Part shown: positions 17,460 to 26,619 of the stretch, piece by piece
Numbering within the stretch: the stretch's first letter is position 1
Layout: every line of letters starts with the position of its first letter
Assembly (NCBI RefSeq): GCF_003122205.1
Contig: NZ_QEYE01000015.1
Coordinates: 19,280 to 83,279, forward strand
Direction: 5' to 3'
Source: Maritimibacter sp. 55A14
GTDB taxonomy: Bacteria > Pseudomonadota > Alphaproteobacteria > Rhodobacterales > Rhodobacteraceae
Length of the DNA stretch: 64,000 bases
Program-made: the position numbers and the translations under genes
Notes under the pieces: generated by a model
Told to the model about the DNA's origin: nothing
Seen by the model: only the letters and a program-made list of their open reading frames with translations
Database searches by the model: none

Positions 17460-18248
17460 TCAGAGGTTGTCCACCTGCGGCATGCCCAGCACGTGGAAGC
17501 CGCCATCCACCATGACGATCTCGCCCGTCGTGCAGGCGCCGTAGTCGGAGGCCAGCCACACGGCGGTGCCGCCCACGGCCTCAAGCGTGGCATTGGCGCG
17601 CAGGGGCGCGTTGAGTTCCGTCGTGCGGAAGGTCTTGCGGGCGCCGCCGATGGCCGCCCCGGCCAGTGTGCGCATCGGCCCCGGGCTGATCGCATTGACG
17701 CGGATGCCTTCCGGGCCAAGGTCGTTCGCCAGGTAGCGCACCGCCGATTCCAGCGCCGCCTTGGCCACGCCCATCACGTTGTAATAGGGCGTCACCTTGT
17801 TGGAGCCCTGATAGGTCAGCGTCAGGATCGTCCCGCCATCCTTCATCAACGGCCGCGCCCGGCGCGACACGTCGATCAGCGAATAGCAGGAGATCGTCAG
17901 CGAATTGCGGAAATTCTCGCGCGTGGTGTTGATGAACCGGCCCGACAGTTCGTTCTTGTCAGAATAGGCGATGGCATGCACCAGGAAGTCGATGGAGCCC
18001 CATTCCTCGGCCAGCCGGGCAAAGGCGCGGTCGAGCGAGGCATCGTCCATCACGTCGGCATCCACGATCAGGTCCGAGCCCAGGCTCTGCGCCAGTGGCT
18101 CCACCCGCTTGCCGAAGGCCTCGCCCTGATAGGTGAAGGCAAGCTCCGCGCCTTCGGCCGCCAGCGCCTTGGAAATTCCCCAGGCGATCGACTTCTCGTT
18201 CGCGACGCCCATCACAAGCCCGCGCTTGCCTTTCATCAGATCTGCCAT
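17460..18248 (-). CDS. fabI: Enoyl-[acyl-carrier-protein] reductase (NADH)
   Basis: Performs the last reduction of each fatty acid elongation cycle (EC 1.3.1.9). In the 262-residue product Tyr146, Tyr156 and Lys163 fall at the same numbers as in E. coli FabI (LTYQGSNKVTPYYNVMGVAK), and the cofactor region GVANEKSIAWGI is at 14-25. The start at 18248 (MADLMKGKRG) is preferred because it follows the fabB stop by 4 bases; a longer in-frame form would overlap fabB. It is the last gene of fabA-fabB-fabI and is the target class of triclosan. Confidence 0.95.
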   Translation of the reverse strand: MADLMKGKRGLVMGVANEKSIAWGISKALAAEGAELAFTYQGEAFGKRVEPLAQSLGSDLIVDADVMDDASLDRAFARLAEEWGSIDFLVHAIAYSDKNELSGRFINTTRENFRNSLTISCYSLIDVSRRARPLMKDGGTILTLTYQGSNKVTPYYNVMGVAKAALESAVRYLANDLGPEGIRVNAISPGPMRTLAGAAIGGARKTFRTTELNAPLRANATLEAVGGTAVWLASDYGACTTGEIVMVDGGFHVLGMPQVDNL

Positions 18249-18252
18249 CTGC

Positions 18253-19476
18253 TCATCCGTGATATTTGCTGAAAACAAGCGTCGCGTTGGTGCCGCCGAA
18301 TCCGAAGCTGTTGGACAGAACCGTGTCGAGCTCCGTCTCGCGCATTTCGGTGACGATTTCCTCCGGCCGTAGTGCCGGGTCGAGTTCCGTGACGTTGGCC
18401 GAGGCGGAGATGAACCCTTCCTGCATCATCAGGATGGAATAGATCGCCTCCTGCACGCCGGTGGCGCCTAGGCTGTGGCCCGTCAGCGACTTGGTGGAGC
18501 TGATCGGCGGGACGGCGTCCTCGCCGAAGACCTCGCGAACGGCCTTCACCTCGATCACGTCGCCCGCCGGGGTCGAGGTGCCATGCGCGTTGATATAATC
18601 CACCTTGCGCTCGCCTATGGTGGAGAGCGCGAGTTTCATCGAGCGTATGCCACCCTCGCCCGATGGGGCCACCATGTCATAGCCGTCGGAGGTTGCGCCA
18701 TAGCCAGTCAGCTCGGCATAGATCCTAGCGCCGCGCGCCTTGGCGTGCTCCAGATCCTCCAGCACGACGACACCACCGCCGCCGGCGATCACGAAACCGT
18801 CGCGCGTGGCGTCGAACGGGCGCGAGGCGGTCTCCGGCGTGTCGTTGTACTTGCTCGACATCGCGCCCATCGCGTCGAAGAGGCAGGAGAGCGTCCAGTC
18901 CAGTTCCTCCCCGCCGCCGGCGAAGACGATGTCCTGCTTGCCAAGCTGGATCTGCTCCATGCCGTTGCCGATGCAATGCGCCGAGGTGGAGCAGGCCGAG
19001 GTGATGGAATAGTTCACGCCCTTGATCTGGAACGGCGTGGCCAGGCAGGCGGAATTGGTTGAGGACATGCAGCGCGTGACCATGAAGGGTCCCATCCGCT
19101 TGGGGCTGCCCTTTTCCAGAACGGCCTTGTGCGCGGTCAGGAAATTCGAGGTCGATGGCCCGCCCGAACCCACGACGAGCCCGGTGCGTTCATTGGAGAC
19201 ATCGCCCGGCTCCAGCCCGCTGTCGGCGATCGCGCGTTCCATCGCGATGTAATTGTAGGCCGCGCCGGGTCCCATGAAGCGAAGCTGGCGCTTGTCGACC
19301 TGGTCCTCAAGCACGATGTCGGGCTTGCCGTGGACCTGGTTGCGGAAGCCCAGTTCCGCATATTCCGGTGCAAAGACGATCCCCGACCGGCCCTCGCGCA
19401 GGGAACGGGTGACTTCTTCCTTGGTATTCCCGATCGCGGAGACGATCCCGATACCGGTGACGACGACTCGACGCAT
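18253..19476 (-). CDS. fabB: Beta-ketoacyl-ACP synthase I
   Basis: Condenses malonyl-ACP with acyl-ACP and is specifically needed to elongate the cis-unsaturated intermediate made by FabA (EC 2.3.1.41). The active-site Cys162 is in TSACSTSAH, with the catalytic histidines in NAHGTSTP and TGHSLGATG. Length 407 residues is normal. The pairing with fabA immediately upstream separates it from FabF. It lies between fabA and fabI in one operon. Confidence 0.94.
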   Translation of the reverse strand: MRRVVVTGIGIVSAIGNTKEEVTRSLREGRSGIVFAPEYAELGFRNQVHGKPDIVLEDQVDKRQLRFMGPGAAYNYIAMERAIADSGLEPGDVSNERTGLVVGSGGPSTSNFLTAHKAVLEKGSPKRMGPFMVTRCMSSTNSACLATPFQIKGVNYSITSACSTSAHCIGNGMEQIQLGKQDIVFAGGGEELDWTLSCLFDAMGAMSSKYNDTPETASRPFDATRDGFVIAGGGGVVVLEDLEHAKARGARIYAELTGYGATSDGYDMVAPSGEGGIRSMKLALSTIGERKVDYINAHGTSTPAGDVIEVKAVREVFGEDAVPPISSTKSLTGHSLGATGVQEAIYSILMMQEGFISASANVTELDPALRPEEIVTEMRETELDTVLSNSFGFGGTNATLVFSKYHG

Positions 19477-19510
19477 AGATATTCCCCCTTCGCCTGGCGC
19501 TGGCGCGTAT

Positions 19511-20017
19511 TCAGTCCGTGAACAGGCCGACCTTCATGGCTTCGGTCGTGTAGATCTCCTCGCCATCGGCCAACATCCGGCCATTGGCGATGCCCATCTT
19601 CAGCTTGCGGTCGATGACCCGTGTGAAATCGACCAGATAGGTCACTTTCCTCGTCTCCGGTGTCACCATCTGCTTGAACTTCACTTCGCCGACGCCCAGC
19701 GCCCGGCCGCGTCCGGTCATCCCGCGCCACCCCAGGTTGAACCCCGTCAGTTGCCAGAGCGCGTCGAGCCCCAGGCAGCCCGGCATGACGGGATCACCCG
19801 GAAAATGGCAGGCGAAGAACCACAGGTCGGGATGGATGTCGAGTTCCGCCACGACGTGACCCTTGCCGTGCAGCCCCCCGTCCGACGAGATCTCGGTGAC
19901 GCGGTCCATCATCAGCATCGGCGGTTCGGGCAGTTGCGGATTGCCGGGGCCGAACAACTCGCCGCGCGCGCATTGCAGCAGACCGTCCTTGTCAAAGCTC
20001 GTCGGGTAGTCCGGCAT
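19511..20017 (-). CDS. fabA: 3-hydroxyacyl-[ACP] dehydratase/isomerase
   Basis: Dehydrates 3-hydroxydecanoyl-ACP and isomerises trans-2 to cis-3-decenoyl-ACP, the branch point for unsaturated fatty acids (EC 4.2.1.59, 5.3.3.14). The 168-residue hot-dog protein has His71 in [11 protein letters not shown] and Asp85 in GLDALWQL, one residue beyond the E. coli numbers (His70, Asp84). It is the first gene of fabA-fabB-fabI and is divergent from irr. Confidence 0.95.
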   Translation of the reverse strand: MPDYPTSFDKDGLLQCARGELFGPGNPQLPEPPMLMMDRVTEISSDGGLHGKGHVVAELDIHPDLWFFACHFPGDPVMPGCLGLDALWQLTGFNLGWRGMTGRGRALGVGEVKFKQMVTPETRKVTYLVDFTRVIDRKLKMGIANGRMLADGEEIYTTEAMKVGLFTD

Positions 20018-20130
20018 CCACAGTCTCTCCCTGGATATTCCCTCTCTGCTCCGTTCCTCCTATCATCGGGTTCGGATGGGTGGCAATAGCCACGCATGCG
20101 CGCGCCCGGCCCGCAACTGCGGGATTCCGT

Positions 20131-20159
20131 TTGAAATGATGCGCACTTGGCTCCATATT
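20131..20159 (+). promoter_or_regulatory. Candidate sigma-70-type promoter of irr
   Basis: TTGAAA at 20131-20136 and CATATT at 20154-20159 are separated by 17 bases, about 18 bases before the irr start. The surrounding DNA is AT-richer than the neighbours. Start of transcription is inferred and would leave a very short leader. Confidence 0.4.
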
Positions 20160-20176
20160 ATAGCGCAGGATGACAA

Positions 20177-20605
20177 GTGGTTCGAACGATGAAACCTGAG
20201 ACGGCGGAGCAGGGTACAAGTTGGCTGCGCGGCGCCGGACTGCGCCCGACGCGCCAGCGTGTCGCGCTCGCGGCGCTCTTGGTGGGCGACGGACAGGACA
20301 GGCACGTCACGGCCGAGAGCCTCTATGAGGACGCGCGCTCGTCAGGGGCGGGCGTGTCGCTTGCGACGGTCTATAACACTCTGCGCGCCTTCCGCGATGC
20401 AGGGCTCATCAAAGAGATCACGGTCGACGGGACGAAATCCTATTTCGACACCCGCACCGATGACCATCCGCATTTCTTCTGGGAAGACACCGGCGCGCTG
20501 ACTGACGCACCCAAGGAAGAATTGCGGATCGAAAGCCTGCCCACCGCCCCCGAAGGCACGACCATTTCCAAGGTCGATGTGGTGGTGCGGTTGCGCCGCG
20601 ACTGA
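20177..20605 (+). CDS. irr: Iron response regulator, Fur family
   Basis: A 142-residue member of the Irr branch of the Fur family: a winged helix (AGLRPTRQRVALAALLV, then VSLATVYNTLRAFRDAGLIKEI) and the DDHPHFFWEDTG segment carrying the HxH region that replaces the usual Fur regulatory site. The CxxC zinc pairs of Fur/Zur are missing, as expected for Irr. Irr proteins control iron and haem genes in alphaproteobacteria in response to haem status. A GTG start at 20177 has AGGA six bases upstream; an ATG at 20189 is the alternative. Placement divergent from fabA is typical of Rhodobacteraceae. Confidence 0.9.
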   Translation: MVRTMKPETAEQGTSWLRGAGLRPTRQRVALAALLVGDGQDRHVTAESLYEDARSSGAGVSLATVYNTLRAFRDAGLIKEITVDGTKSYFDTRTDDHPHFFWEDTGALTDAPKEELRIESLPTAPEGTTISKVDVVVRLRRD

Positions 20606-20697
20606 CGCGCGCGCGCCGCGGCGGCGTGATGCACGGCATTGACCCCGGACGGCATTGACGGCATCTGAGGGCATCCTCGCCCATCGGTAAGAGCCGC

Positions 20698-21432
20698 ATG
20701 TCCCGTTTCCTTGTCCTGCAACTGCGCCCCGAGACGGCGGCCTCCGACGACGAATTCGCGGCCATCCTGCGCAAGGGCGGCCTGTTGCCGGCGCAGGTCC
20801 AACGCGTCCGGCTCGATTGCGAGAGCCTGCCGGGGGATCTGCGGCTCGACGACTACGCTGGCGTAATCGTGGGCGGCGGGCCGGGCTGCGTCAGCGACGC
20901 GCCGGAGCAGAAATCCCAGACCGAAGCGCGCATCGAGGCCGCGGTGCTGGGCCTCATGCCCGAGATCGCCTCGCGAGATTTCCCCTATCTCGGCTGCTGC
21001 TACGGGATCGGCATCCTGGCCCATCATCTGGGTGCAGCGGTCGGCAAGGCGCGCTATTCGGAACCCGTGGGCGCAGTGGACTGCACCCTGACCGATGCCG
21101 GCATGGCCGACCCGCTGCTGACCGGCATCGCACCGCGCTTCCGCGCCTTCGTGGGCCACAAGGAGGCGGTGCAGGAATTGCCGCCGGGCTGCGTTCACCT
21201 GGCGGCGTCCGGTCCCTGTCCGTTCCAGATGATCCGCTTCGGCAGGAACGTCTATGCCACGCAGTTTCATCCCGAGGCCGACAGCGACGGGTTCGAGACC
21301 CGCATTCGCATCTACCGCAACAAGGGCTATTTCCCGCCCCAGGACGCCGAGCGGCTGATCGACATGTGCCGGGCCGAGGACGTTCACATGCCCGAACGCA
21401 TCCTGCGCAACTTCGTCGTCCGTTATGGCTGA
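20698..21432 (+). CDS. Class I glutamine amidotransferase domain protein
   Basis: A 244-residue stand-alone GATase1. The nucleophile is in LGCCYGIGIL near residue 101 (canonical GxCxG), and the His-Glu pair is in QFHPEADS near residue 195. It resembles the amidotransferase half of GMP synthase, but no synthase domain is attached, so it belongs with the stand-alone 'GMP synthase-like' glutaminases. The target that receives the ammonia is unknown. It stands alone between irr and the next, convergent gene. Confidence 0.85.
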   Translation: MSRFLVLQLRPETAASDDEFAAILRKGGLLPAQVQRVRLDCESLPGDLRLDDYAGVIVGGGPGCVSDAPEQKSQTEARIEAAVLGLMPEIASRDFPYLGCCYGIGILAHHLGAAVGKARYSEPVGAVDCTLTDAGMADPLLTGIAPRFRAFVGHKEAVQELPPGCVHLAASGPCPFQMIRFGRNVYATQFHPEADSDGFETRIRIYRNKGYFPPQDAERLIDMCRAEDVHMPERILRNFVVRYG

Positions 21433-21454
21433 CCGCCGGGCCGGTGTGCCCTTC

Positions 21455-22318
21455 TCAGAACCATTGTCCCGGCTCCATCAGCCCCAGATCCATAAGTTGC
21501 TGGGAGTGCCATTCGAAACGCCCGGAATTGTACCAGGCAAAGCTGGGTATCTCGAAGGTCGAGCCGGCGTTGGTCTTCAGCGCCTTGGCGGTGCGGAAGG
21601 AACAGACCGCGGCGGTCAGGTTGTTGTGCCAGGGGCAGGCATAGGTGTTGTATTCGGGATCGCTGAACGTGTGGTCGTCGAGCAGTTCAAGCCCCTCTTT
21701 GGCCACGAAGAGGCCGATCCGGTCGATCCGGCGGCGCGGCGGCGGGATATGTTCCTCGAAGCGCCAGCGCAACCCGCCGAAGAAATCGAGCTGCCGCTCC
21801 TTCGGGTGGCCGTTCTCGTCGGGACGGGCAAGTGCGTAATACCCGGCCAGATCCAGATGCGCGTCGTCGCGCGACACGGCGTCGGGATGCCGGCTCAGAT
21901 CCGAGGCATAGAGGTCGATGACATAGGTCAGGACCGAGGCGCGCCGTTCCTCGGCGACGAAACCCAGCATTTCGCCGATGGTACGGCTCTCGCAGAACGG
22001 GAAGAACAGGTATTCCGCGTTGTAGCAGTAATAGATCCAGTGGCCCGGAAAGGCTGCAATCAGCCGGTTGACCGCGCGCGGCGTCATGCCGTCGGCCAGC
22101 GTGTCGAAGGGGATGCGGTCGATCCACTCGCGCAAGTCGGGGTCGATCTCGACGTGGTCGGGGGCCAGCACCAGCGGGGTCCGGAAACCCAGGCCCATAT
22201 GGTGGCGTATTGTGCTGTCCACTTCCGCCCGGTCTTCGACCAGGATGACCGCGACGGGCCCGGCGCCGCGCGCCCGCGCGCCGCGCGCCAGATAATCGTC
22301 GAGATCGGCATAGGTCAT
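21455..22318 (-). CDS. Conserved hypothetical protein, possible glycosyltransferase-like
   Basis: A 287-residue soluble protein (309 if a TTG at 22384 is used). I do not recognise it with certainty. The opening VAVILVEDRAEVDSTIRHHMGLGF resembles the first strand and helix of GT-A glycosyltransferases of the family-2-like type, where a loosely conserved 'NE..ll..fi.hh..lG' pattern occurs, and the middle holds WIYYCYNAEYLFFPF and many aromatic residues. No clear DXD motif is visible. It is divergent from miaB. The glycosyltransferase idea is inference only. Confidence 0.6.
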   Translation of the reverse strand: MTYADLDDYLARGARARGAGPVAVILVEDRAEVDSTIRHHMGLGFRTPLVLAPDHVEIDPDLREWIDRIPFDTLADGMTPRAVNRLIAAFPGHWIYYCYNAEYLFFPFCESRTIGEMLGFVAEERRASVLTYVIDLYASDLSRHPDAVSRDDAHLDLAGYYALARPDENGHPKERQLDFFGGLRWRFEEHIPPPRRRIDRIGLFVAKEGLELLDDHTFSDPEYNTYACPWHNNLTAAVCSFRTAKALKTNAGSTFEIPSFAWYNSGRFEWHSQQLMDLGLMEPGQWF

Positions 22319-22479
22319 GGGCAGTGGATATCCGGAAACCTCAAAGCGTCGCTTAACCTCTACCCGCTTGGCCGGGTTTTTCAAGCAGCCCGGTCCGCGC
22401 CCGCGCCGGGGATCGGCGATTGCGGCGAAGGCGGCGATTGTGTAGACGCCGGACGAGCGCGCTCGGAAAGGCGAAGGAC

Positions 22480-23802
22480 ATGTCCGACCCGAAGAAACTC
22501 TTCATCAAGACTTACGGCTGTCAGATGAACGTCTACGACAGCGAACGCATGGCCGAGGCGCTGGGTCCGTCGGGCTACGTCACCACCGACGCGCCGGAAG
22601 ACGCCGACATGATCCTGCTCAACACCTGCCATATCCGCGAGAAGGCGGCCGAGAAGGTCTATTCCGAACTGGGCCGGCTGAAGCGGCTGAAGGACGCCAA
22701 CCCGGCGCTGAAGATCGGTGTGGCGGGCTGTGTCGCGCAGGCCGAGGGCGAGGAGATCATGCGCCGCCAGCCGTTGGTCGATCTGGTCGTGGGTCCGCAG
22801 AGTTATCACCGCTTGCCCGCACTGGAGGCCCGCACGCGCGAAGGCAGCAAGGCGCTTGATACGGAGTTCCCGCAGGAGGACAAGTTCGATCACCTCCCCG
22901 CGCGGCCCGCCCCGGCGCGCGGCCCCACCGCCTTCCTGACGGTGCAGGAAGGCTGCGACAAGTTCTGCGCTTTCTGCGTGGTGCCCTATACCCGCGGCGC
23001 GGAGGTCAGCCGCCCGGCGGCGCGGCTGATGGCCGAAGCCCGCGATCTGGTGGCGCGCGGCGTGCGCGAAATCACGCTGCTGGGCCAGAACGTCAACGCC
23101 TATCACGGCGAGGGGCCGGACGGCGCGGACTGGTCGCTGGCCCGGCTCATCCGCGAGATGGCCGACATTGACGGGCTGGCGCGCATCCGCTTCACCACCT
23201 CGCATCCCAACGACATGGATGACGACCTGATCGCCGCGCATGGCGATTGCGACAAGCTGATGCCCTATCTGCACCTTCCGGTGCAGTCCGGCTCGGACCG
23301 GATCCTGAAGGCGATGAACCGCAAGCATACCGCCGAGAGCTATGTCCGGCTGGTCGAGCGCATCCGCGCGGCGCGTCCCGACCTGCTGCTTTCCGGGGAT
23401 TTCATCGTCGGCTTTCCCGGCGAGACCGAGGCCGATTTCCGCGACACGCTGGCGCTTGTGGAGGCGGTGGGTTACGGCCAGGCCTATTCCTTCAAGTATT
23501 CCGCCCGCCCCGGAACCCCTGCGGCGGAACGCGCCGAGTTGCCCGAGGACGAGAAATCCGACCGGCTGGCGCGGCTCCAGGCGCTGCTGAACCGGCAGGC
23601 CCGCGCGGCGCAGGACGCGATGGTCGGGCGCGAGTTGCGGGTGCTCTTCGAAAAGCCGGGCCGCCTTGAAGGACAACTCGTCGGCAAGTCGGAATACCTG
23701 CACGCGGTGCATGTGCCCGGCGGCGAGGTCCGAATCGGGGATATCGCCCGCGTCCGGATCGTCAACTCAGAGGCGCATTCTCTCTCTGGTGCTCTCGTTT
23801 AG
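22480..23802 (+). CDS. miaB: tRNA-2-methylthio-N6-isopentenyladenosine synthase
   Basis: A radical-SAM methylthiotransferase acting on i6A37 of tRNAs reading UNN codons (EC 2.8.4.3). The 440-residue protein shows all three domains: the UPF0004 domain with Cys14 (TYGCQMN), Cys50 and Cys84 (VAGCVAQ) for one cluster; the radical SAM motif C159, C163, C166 (GCDKFCAFC); and a C-terminal TRAM domain from about residue 375. GGAAAGGCGAAGG precedes the ATG. It is a single gene, divergent from the hypothetical gene to its left. Confidence 0.95.
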   Translation: MSDPKKLFIKTYGCQMNVYDSERMAEALGPSGYVTTDAPEDADMILLNTCHIREKAAEKVYSELGRLKRLKDANPALKIGVAGCVAQAEGEEIMRRQPLVDLVVGPQSYHRLPALEARTREGSKALDTEFPQEDKFDHLPARPAPARGPTAFLTVQEGCDKFCAFCVVPYTRGAEVSRPAARLMAEARDLVARGVREITLLGQNVNAYHGEGPDGADWSLARLIREMADIDGLARIRFTTSHPNDMDDDLIAAHGDCDKLMPYLHLPVQSGSDRILKAMNRKHTAESYVRLVERIRAARPDLLLSGDFIVGFPGETEADFRDTLALVEAVGYGQAYSFKYSARPGTPAAERAELPEDEKSDRLARLQALLNRQARAAQDAMVGRELRVLFEKPGRLEGQLVGKSEYLHAVHVPGGEVRIGDIARVRIVNSEAHSLSGALV

Positions 23803-24022
23803 GTTCCGGCACCCTTCTGCCCCTAAATCCCATTGGAACGACTCCGGCAACAGTGATGCGCCGGACCGTGTTATGTTTCTGAAATAGGGGAAGAAAATCG
23901 AATAACACCCTTCACGGACGTTCGAAATATGTCCAAAATCGGGCGGGTTTGGGAATTTTTTGTGCCCGCGGCCGGTGTCCATTTTCCGTCCGCGGAATGG
24001 GTAAGCCGAGGGGGTATCAACC

Positions 24023-24598
24023 ATGCTTGGAGCAGCCTTCAGGATGGGCGGCGTCTGGGTGCCGGCCGCAGTCGCGGCGTCGCTGGCGCTGCTGCTGAAT
24101 GCCGGCGCGGTCGACGCGGGGGAGCGGCGCGTCGTATCGGGCGAACGCTACACGCCCGGTATCTGGGTCGATCCGGACGGATGCGAACACTGGGTCATGG
24201 ATGACGGGGTGGAAGGCTTCATGACCCCGCATGTGACCCGCGACGGCATTCCGGTCTGCAAGCGCGGCACGCCCTGCGGCACGCTGGAGACGGATCAACT
24301 CTTCGCCACCGACCGGCACAGTATCAACGCTGCCGGGCGGGAGCGGCTGAAGCGTTTCTTCCGCAGCGTCGGGGCAACCTCCTACATCATCGAGGGCCAT
24401 ACCGACAGCCGCGCCAGCGACGCCTACAATTTGGCCCTGTCGGACCGGCGCGCCCGCGCCGTGGCCGTGGTGGCGCAGAGCACCGGCGCCCGCATTGCGG
24501 CAGTCCGCGCTTATGGCGAGCGTAACCCGCGCGCCACCAACCGCACCGCGGCCGGCATGCAGCAGAACCGCCGTGTCGAGATCTACTGCATCCGCTGA
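24023..24598 (+). CDS. OmpA-domain envelope protein with an N-terminal WVDPxGCxHW domain
   Basis: A 191-residue exported protein. A signal-like hydrophobic stretch spans about residues 12-31. Residues about 45-79 form a compact Cys-containing unit (GIWVDPDGCEHWVMDDGVEG, then GIPVC), followed by a short OmpA C-terminal peptidoglycan-binding domain (QLFATDRHSI, EGHTDSRASDAYNLALSDRRA, YGERNP, NRRVEI). The same N-terminal unit recurs in the next gene. It probably bridges the outer membrane or periplasm to peptidoglycan. The two genes are 15 bp apart and likely cotranscribed. Confidence 0.82.
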   Translation: MLGAAFRMGGVWVPAAVAASLALLLNAGAVDAGERRVVSGERYTPGIWVDPDGCEHWVMDDGVEGFMTPHVTRDGIPVCKRGTPCGTLETDQLFATDRHSINAAGRERLKRFFRSVGATSYIIEGHTDSRASDAYNLALSDRRARAVAVVAQSTGARIAAVRAYGERNPRATNRTAAGMQQNRRVEIYCIR

Positions 24599-24613
24599 AG
24601 GAGGGGAGTGCCC

Positions 24614-24913
24614 ATGAAACCCATTGCGATTCTGCCCCTGCTGGCCGCCGCCCTTGCGCTGTCGGCCTGTGACATACCGAAGAAGAACAAGACCGTGGAC
24701 CGATTCTACGACCACGGACATCTGAGCCAGCTCAAGGCGGGCATCTGGGTGGACCCGCGCGGTTGCGACCATTGGATCATCGACGATGGCGTCGAAGGGT
24801 ACCTGTCGGCGCGGCTCGACCACCGCGGCAAGCCGGTCTGCTCGGGCAGCGCGCCGCCGGAAATGGCCGTGGGCCCGTTCAAGGACGGCAGCGGCTTCCC
24901 GGATCCGATCTGA
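24614..24913 (+). CDS. Small lipoprotein sharing the WVDPxGCxHW domain
   Basis: A 99-residue lipoprotein. The lipobox LSAC puts the lipidated Cys near residue 19, after a short signal peptide (IAILPLLAAALALSAC). The mature part repeats the unit of the gene before it: GIWVDPRGCDHWIIDDGVEG and then GKPVC, with two cysteines that could form a disulfide. GAGGGGAG five bases upstream sets the ATG at 24614. Function unknown; the shared unit suggests the two proteins work at the same envelope site. Confidence 0.8.
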   Translation: MKPIAILPLLAAALALSACDIPKKNKTVDRFYDHGHLSQLKAGIWVDPRGCDHWIIDDGVEGYLSARLDHRGKPVCSGSAPPEMAVGPFKDGSGFPDPI

Positions 24914-25065
24914 TAATTGCCGTAATTCCGTGCAGGTTCCGGCGGCTTCGTGCCGCCGGGCGCTCAATCTTCGTGTCGGTCGCGTGACAATCGCCGAACG
25001 GCCCTTGATTGCGGCGCGGAGAGTTGGCACCCTCAAGATATGGAAACCCCGGAACGGAATCGTTT

Positions 25066-26085
25066 TTGACGACCAGCGCGCTGACCCCCCCGCAGATACC
25101 CCAGGATGCCCCTGAAACGGCGCTGGAGTTTCCCGACAACCGTTTGCTGATCGACCTCTGCGGAGAGTTCGACCGCAACCTCGCCCAGATCGAGGACAAG
25201 CTCAGTGTGCAGATCATGCGCCGCGGCAACCATCTGTCGGTGCTGGGCGACGAGGACGACCGCAACCAAACCGCCGACGTGCTGGGCGCGCTCTATGAGC
25301 GGCTGGAACAGGGCCGCACGCTGGAGCCCGCCGATATCGACGCAGCCATCCGCTTCGGCAACTCGGCGCAGGACACCGGAACGCGCCGTGGCGATCAGTT
25401 GGAGATGTTCCAGGGCGGGCGGATCGAGATCAAGACCCGCAAGAAGCTGGTGGAGCCACGCACCGAGACCCAGAAGGCCTATGTCCATGGGCTCTTCTCG
25501 CATGAGTTGTGCTTTGGGATTGGCCCGGCGGGCACCGGCAAGACCTACCTGGCCGTCGCCGTCGCCGTGTCGATGTTCATCGACGGACACGTGGACCGGA
25601 TCATCCTCTCTCGCCCCGCGGTGGAGGCGGGCGAACGGCTGGGCTTCCTGCCCGGCGACATGAAGGAGAAGGTCGATCCCTTCATGCAGCCGCTCTATGA
25701 CGCGCTGCACGATTTCCTGCCCGGCAAGCAGCTTGCCCGGCTGATGGAGGAGAAGCGGATCGAGATCGCACCGCTCGCCTTCATGCGCGGGCGCACGCTC
25801 TCCAATGCCTTCGTCGTGCTGGACGAGGCGCAGAACGCCTCGGCCATGCAGATGAAGATGTTCCTCACCCGGCTGGGCGAGGGGTCGCGCATGGCGATCA
25901 CCGGCGACCGCAGCCAGATCGACCTGCCGCGCGGCCAGATGTCGGGCCTGGTGGAGGCCGAGCGCATCCTGCGCGACGTGAAGGACATCTCCTTCACCTA
26001 TTTCACCGCACGCGACGTGGTGCGTCACCCGATGGTGGCCCGGATCATCGAGGCTTATGACGCCGACAGCGGCGAGGATGCCTGA
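25066..26085 (+). CDS. PhoH family ATPase
   Basis: A 339-residue PhoH-like ATPase. Walker A GPAGTGKT is at residues 153-160, Walker B FVVLDEAQN follows near 258, and the GDRSQIDLP motif III is present. The likely start is the TTG at 25066 (giving MTTSALTPPQ), with GGAACGGAA upstream; no ATG lies in a suitable place. It overlaps ybeY and is the first gene of phoH-ybeY-corC-lnt, a widespread cluster linked to RNA processing and the envelope. PhoH-like proteins are thought to be RNA-acting ATPases; the precise role is unsettled. Confidence 0.9.
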   Translation: MTTSALTPPQIPQDAPETALEFPDNRLLIDLCGEFDRNLAQIEDKLSVQIMRRGNHLSVLGDEDDRNQTADVLGALYERLEQGRTLEPADIDAAIRFGNSAQDTGTRRGDQLEMFQGGRIEIKTRKKLVEPRTETQKAYVHGLFSHELCFGIGPAGTGKTYLAVAVAVSMFIDGHVDRIILSRPAVEAGERLGFLPGDMKEKVDPFMQPLYDALHDFLPGKQLARLMEEKRIEIAPLAFMRGRTLSNAFVVLDEAQNASAMQMKMFLTRLGEGSRMAITGDRSQIDLPRGQMSGLVEAERILRDVKDISFTYFTARDVVRHPMVARIIEAYDADSGEDA

Positions 26086-26581
26086 CCTGGTCGAAACCGT
26101 GTCGGAGGACGCGCGCTGGGACGCCGCCGGTATCGAGGCCCTGGCGGCGCGCGCCTGTGGTGCGGTGCTGGAAGAGCTGCGTCTCGACCCGTTGGCGTTC
26201 GAGATCGGGTTCCTGGCCTGCGACGACGCGCGCATCGCCACGCTGAACGCCGATTTCCGCGGCAAGCCGGCCCCGACCAACGTGCTCTCCTGGCCGGCCG
26301 AGGATCTTGCCTCCGAAATCGAGGGGGACGATCCGCACCGCCCCGACACCTCGCCGGGGGGGCCGCCCGCGCATCTGGGCGACATCGCGATCGCCTGGGA
26401 AACCTGCGCCGCCGAGGCCGCCGATCAGGGCAAGCCTTTCGAGGCGCATTGCCTGCATCTTCTGGTGCATGGCTGCCTGCACCTGTTGGGCTACGATCAC
26501 ATTTCCGATAAAGATGCGGCCCTTATGGAGGGTCTGGAGCGGCGTATACTTGCAAAAATGGGCCTTCCCGACCCATATTGA
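26078..26581 (+). CDS. ybeY: Endoribonuclease YbeY (rRNA maturation factor)
   Basis: A 167-residue single-strand endoribonuclease needed for 16S rRNA 3' maturation and ribosome quality control. The zinc-binding motif HxxxHxxGxDH is HLLVHGCLHLLGYDH near residue 128, preceded by the LNADFRGKPAPTNVLSWP segment and HLGDIAI. The chosen ATG at 26078 lies within the last codons of phoH; an in-frame ATG at 26057 is an alternative. Coupling with phoH is conserved across many bacteria. Confidence 0.92.
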   Translation: MPDLVETVSEDARWDAAGIEALAARACGAVLEELRLDPLAFEIGFLACDDARIATLNADFRGKPAPTNVLSWPAEDLASEIEGDDPHRPDTSPGGPPAHLGDIAIAWETCAAEAADQGKPFEAHCLHLLVHGCLHLLGYDHISDKDAALMEGLERRILAKMGLPDPY

Positions 26582-26619
26582 ACGGGTCCGCATGGACGGA
26601 TGTTGGTTTGGAAAGAGAA

